Source of the DNA: Candidatus Paracaedibacteraceae bacterium UBA6184 | GTDB lineage: Bacteria > Pseudomonadota > Alphaproteobacteria > UBA6184 | Direction of reading: 5' to 3' | Assembly: GCA_002422845.1 (NCBI GenBank) | Contig: DITM01000059.1 | Span: 18,994 to 43,765, forward strand | Length of the DNA: 24,772 bases | Shown here: piece after piece, positions 23,772-24,772 of the stretch | How positions within the stretch are numbered: the first letter of the stretch is position 1 | How the letters are laid out: the number at the start of each line of letters is the position of its first letter | Notes under the pieces: generated by a model | The model's database searches: none | What the model saw: the letters and a program-made list of their open reading frames with translations, nothing else | Told to the model about the DNA's origin: nothing | Translations under genes and position numbers: made by a program

Positions 23772-24772
23772 CTAGTCTTTTGATAAATCAAGCTTGATCC
23801 ATTTGTTACTTCGGACTCGTAAATATAAGATGCCCGTTACGATGGCACCATACACTGGAAATGAATACAAACTGACCGAATATGATTCTGAGGGAAAATA
23901 TGTTAGCCAAATTACCGCCGGCAACACGCAAAACAACCAAACCGAAACACTGTTCACGACCATAACCGTTTTTGTGTCACCGCCAGCCGTTAACATTCCA
24001 CAGTATATCCAATAATACCCATCAAAAATCATGAATATAAAATTACCCAACAGCGCCATTTTAATTGCAAATAATGTTTCTGGCGTCAACGTTTCAATGT
24101 CTATTAATGGGCGAATGCTAATCTCGCTCCACGCAACCAACGGTATAAATATCAACGCTAAAAATGCCGCATGAAGTATAGATGCCGAACGTTTTGCGTT
24201 TTCAATATGTCGATAGTCTCTAGACCCAATCATATTAGATGTGATGGCTGTAACTGCTTTTTGCAAGCCATCGGTATAAAATGAGAACAAAAGGTATGAG
24301 GTTCCACTTACCGTCATCACCGTTACATAAACATCTCCAAGACCGGCTCTAAAGTTTGATAAGAAAGCCCAAGCTCCAATTTCAAAGGCGTGCCCCACAG
24401 CCCCGGGAACGCCTATTTTTAACTGTTCCCATAATAATTTCAGATTAGCCGTTGCTTTTCGGGTCATGTATTTTAAATGGTTGTGTTTATTAAAAAACAC
24501 CCCGAACAAGATGCACAGCTGAATCCCCTCAGCAATCATTGATGCCGTCGCAGATCCGACCGCCCCCAACGGGGGAATAATCCAAACTCCAAAAATCAAA
24601 CAATAATTTAGAACAATATTCATCAGATTGCTAACCAGCGCTGCAACGGTAACAAGCTTTGGACGCCCTATCCCGACAAAAAAACCAGCAACGGCACTTT
24701 GTAATAGAAACATGGGCGCCCCCATTACCAAGATTTGATAATACCCAAGCCCCTCTTCTATAAAGACCGGAG
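23772..24772 (-). CDS. MATE family efflux transporter, C-terminal part (runs off the right edge)
   Basis: The frame is open to the last base, so the N-terminus, probably about 120 residues, lies outside the window. The roughly 333 residues present have eight or so hydrophobic segments. The early part GIGRPKLVTVAALVSNLMNI with GAVGSATASM is a typical MATE half: G.GRP, N-x-x-L and GA.GSA.A. Such proteins export drugs or other organic compounds in exchange for Na+ or H+. An internal ATG at 24731 is not the likely start because codons before it continue the same hydrophobic protein. Substrate unknown. Confidence 0.85.
   Translation of the reverse strand, partial: PVFIEEGLGYYQILVMGAPMFLLQSAVAGFFVGIGRPKLVTVAALVSNLMNIVLNYCLIFGVWIIPPLGAVGSATASMIAEGIQLCILFGVFFNKHNHLKYMTRKATANLKLLWEQLKIGVPGAVGHAFEIGAWAFLSNFRAGLGDVYVTVMTVSGTSYLLFSFYTDGLQKAVTAITSNMIGSRDYRHIENAKRSASILHAAFLALIFIPLVAWSEISIRPLIDIETLTPETLFAIKMALLGNFIFMIFDGYYWIYCGMLTAGGDTKTVMVVNSVSVWLFCVLPAVIWLTYFPSESYSVSLYSFPVYGAIVTGILYLRVRSNKWIKLDLSKD

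Overview
The window looks like chromosomal DNA of an alphaproteobacterium, most likely a host-associated (intracellular) lineage such as Holosporales or Rickettsiales. The main reason is gene order on the minus strand: rpsF-rpsR-rplI-dnaB-alr, then mlaE-mlaF-radA-cvpA, then a DUF2066 gene, a CDP-alcohol phosphotransferase, an AI-2E family permease, an Hda-type DnaA homologue and sdhE. The DNA is moderately AT-rich, intergenic spaces are short, and two exported proteins (a papain-like protease and a methyltransferase-like protein) suit a host-associated life. The order is inferred from synteny and protein style; no database search was possible.

Layout from left to right. Positions 1-279 hold no convincing gene but carry two matching palindromes and a GC-rich hairpin. 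Positions 280-7945 are a compact minus-strand block: a small exported protein with its own promoter, preceded by a tightly packed run mlaE > mlaF > radA > cvpA > DUF2066 > pgsA-like > perM-like > hdaA > sdhE, with many start/stop overlaps that suggest translational coupling. A secreted papain-like (C1A) protease gene (8147-9400) lies between alr and mlaE. Positions 9497-13367 are the alr-dnaB-rplI-rpsR-rpsF operon, led by a good promoter and a possible autoregulatory leader.

The least ordinary part is 13495-15508: three tandem genes for related integral membrane proteins that share an N-terminal box (MEFSIFGV..F.C.K.MFSWEKIK), a central YxQYY motif and a C-terminal GxWGFVPV box. I do not recognise the family. 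The unit has a strong promoter at its head and an intrinsic terminator at its tail. The last copy has lost its N-terminal box and carries an in-frame TAG. The terminator T-tract doubles as the -35 region of the rpsF promoter.

Two plus-strand genes follow: a small membrane protein and an exported protein with a methyltransferase-like C-terminus. Then come ligA and ubiA (minus) and lpd (plus). A 397-base gene-free stretch rich in small hairpins follows. Next are cpoB/ybgF and pal (minus, with an intrinsic terminator between them), tRNA-Cys (minus, with a clear promoter), and the 3' part of a MATE-family transporter gene running off the right edge. A GC-rich motif followed by a long hairpin occurs twice (about 17164-17239 and 23645-23717) and looks like a dispersed intergenic element.

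Functionally most of the window is housekeeping: replication initiation control and helicase (hdaA, dnaB), repair and recombination (radA, ligA), ribosomal proteins, cell wall and envelope (alr, mlaEF, pgsA-like, pal, cpoB), and respiration or central metabolism (ubiA, lpd, sdhE). The candidates for undescribed biology are the three-paralogue membrane-protein operon and the exported methyltransferase-like protein.
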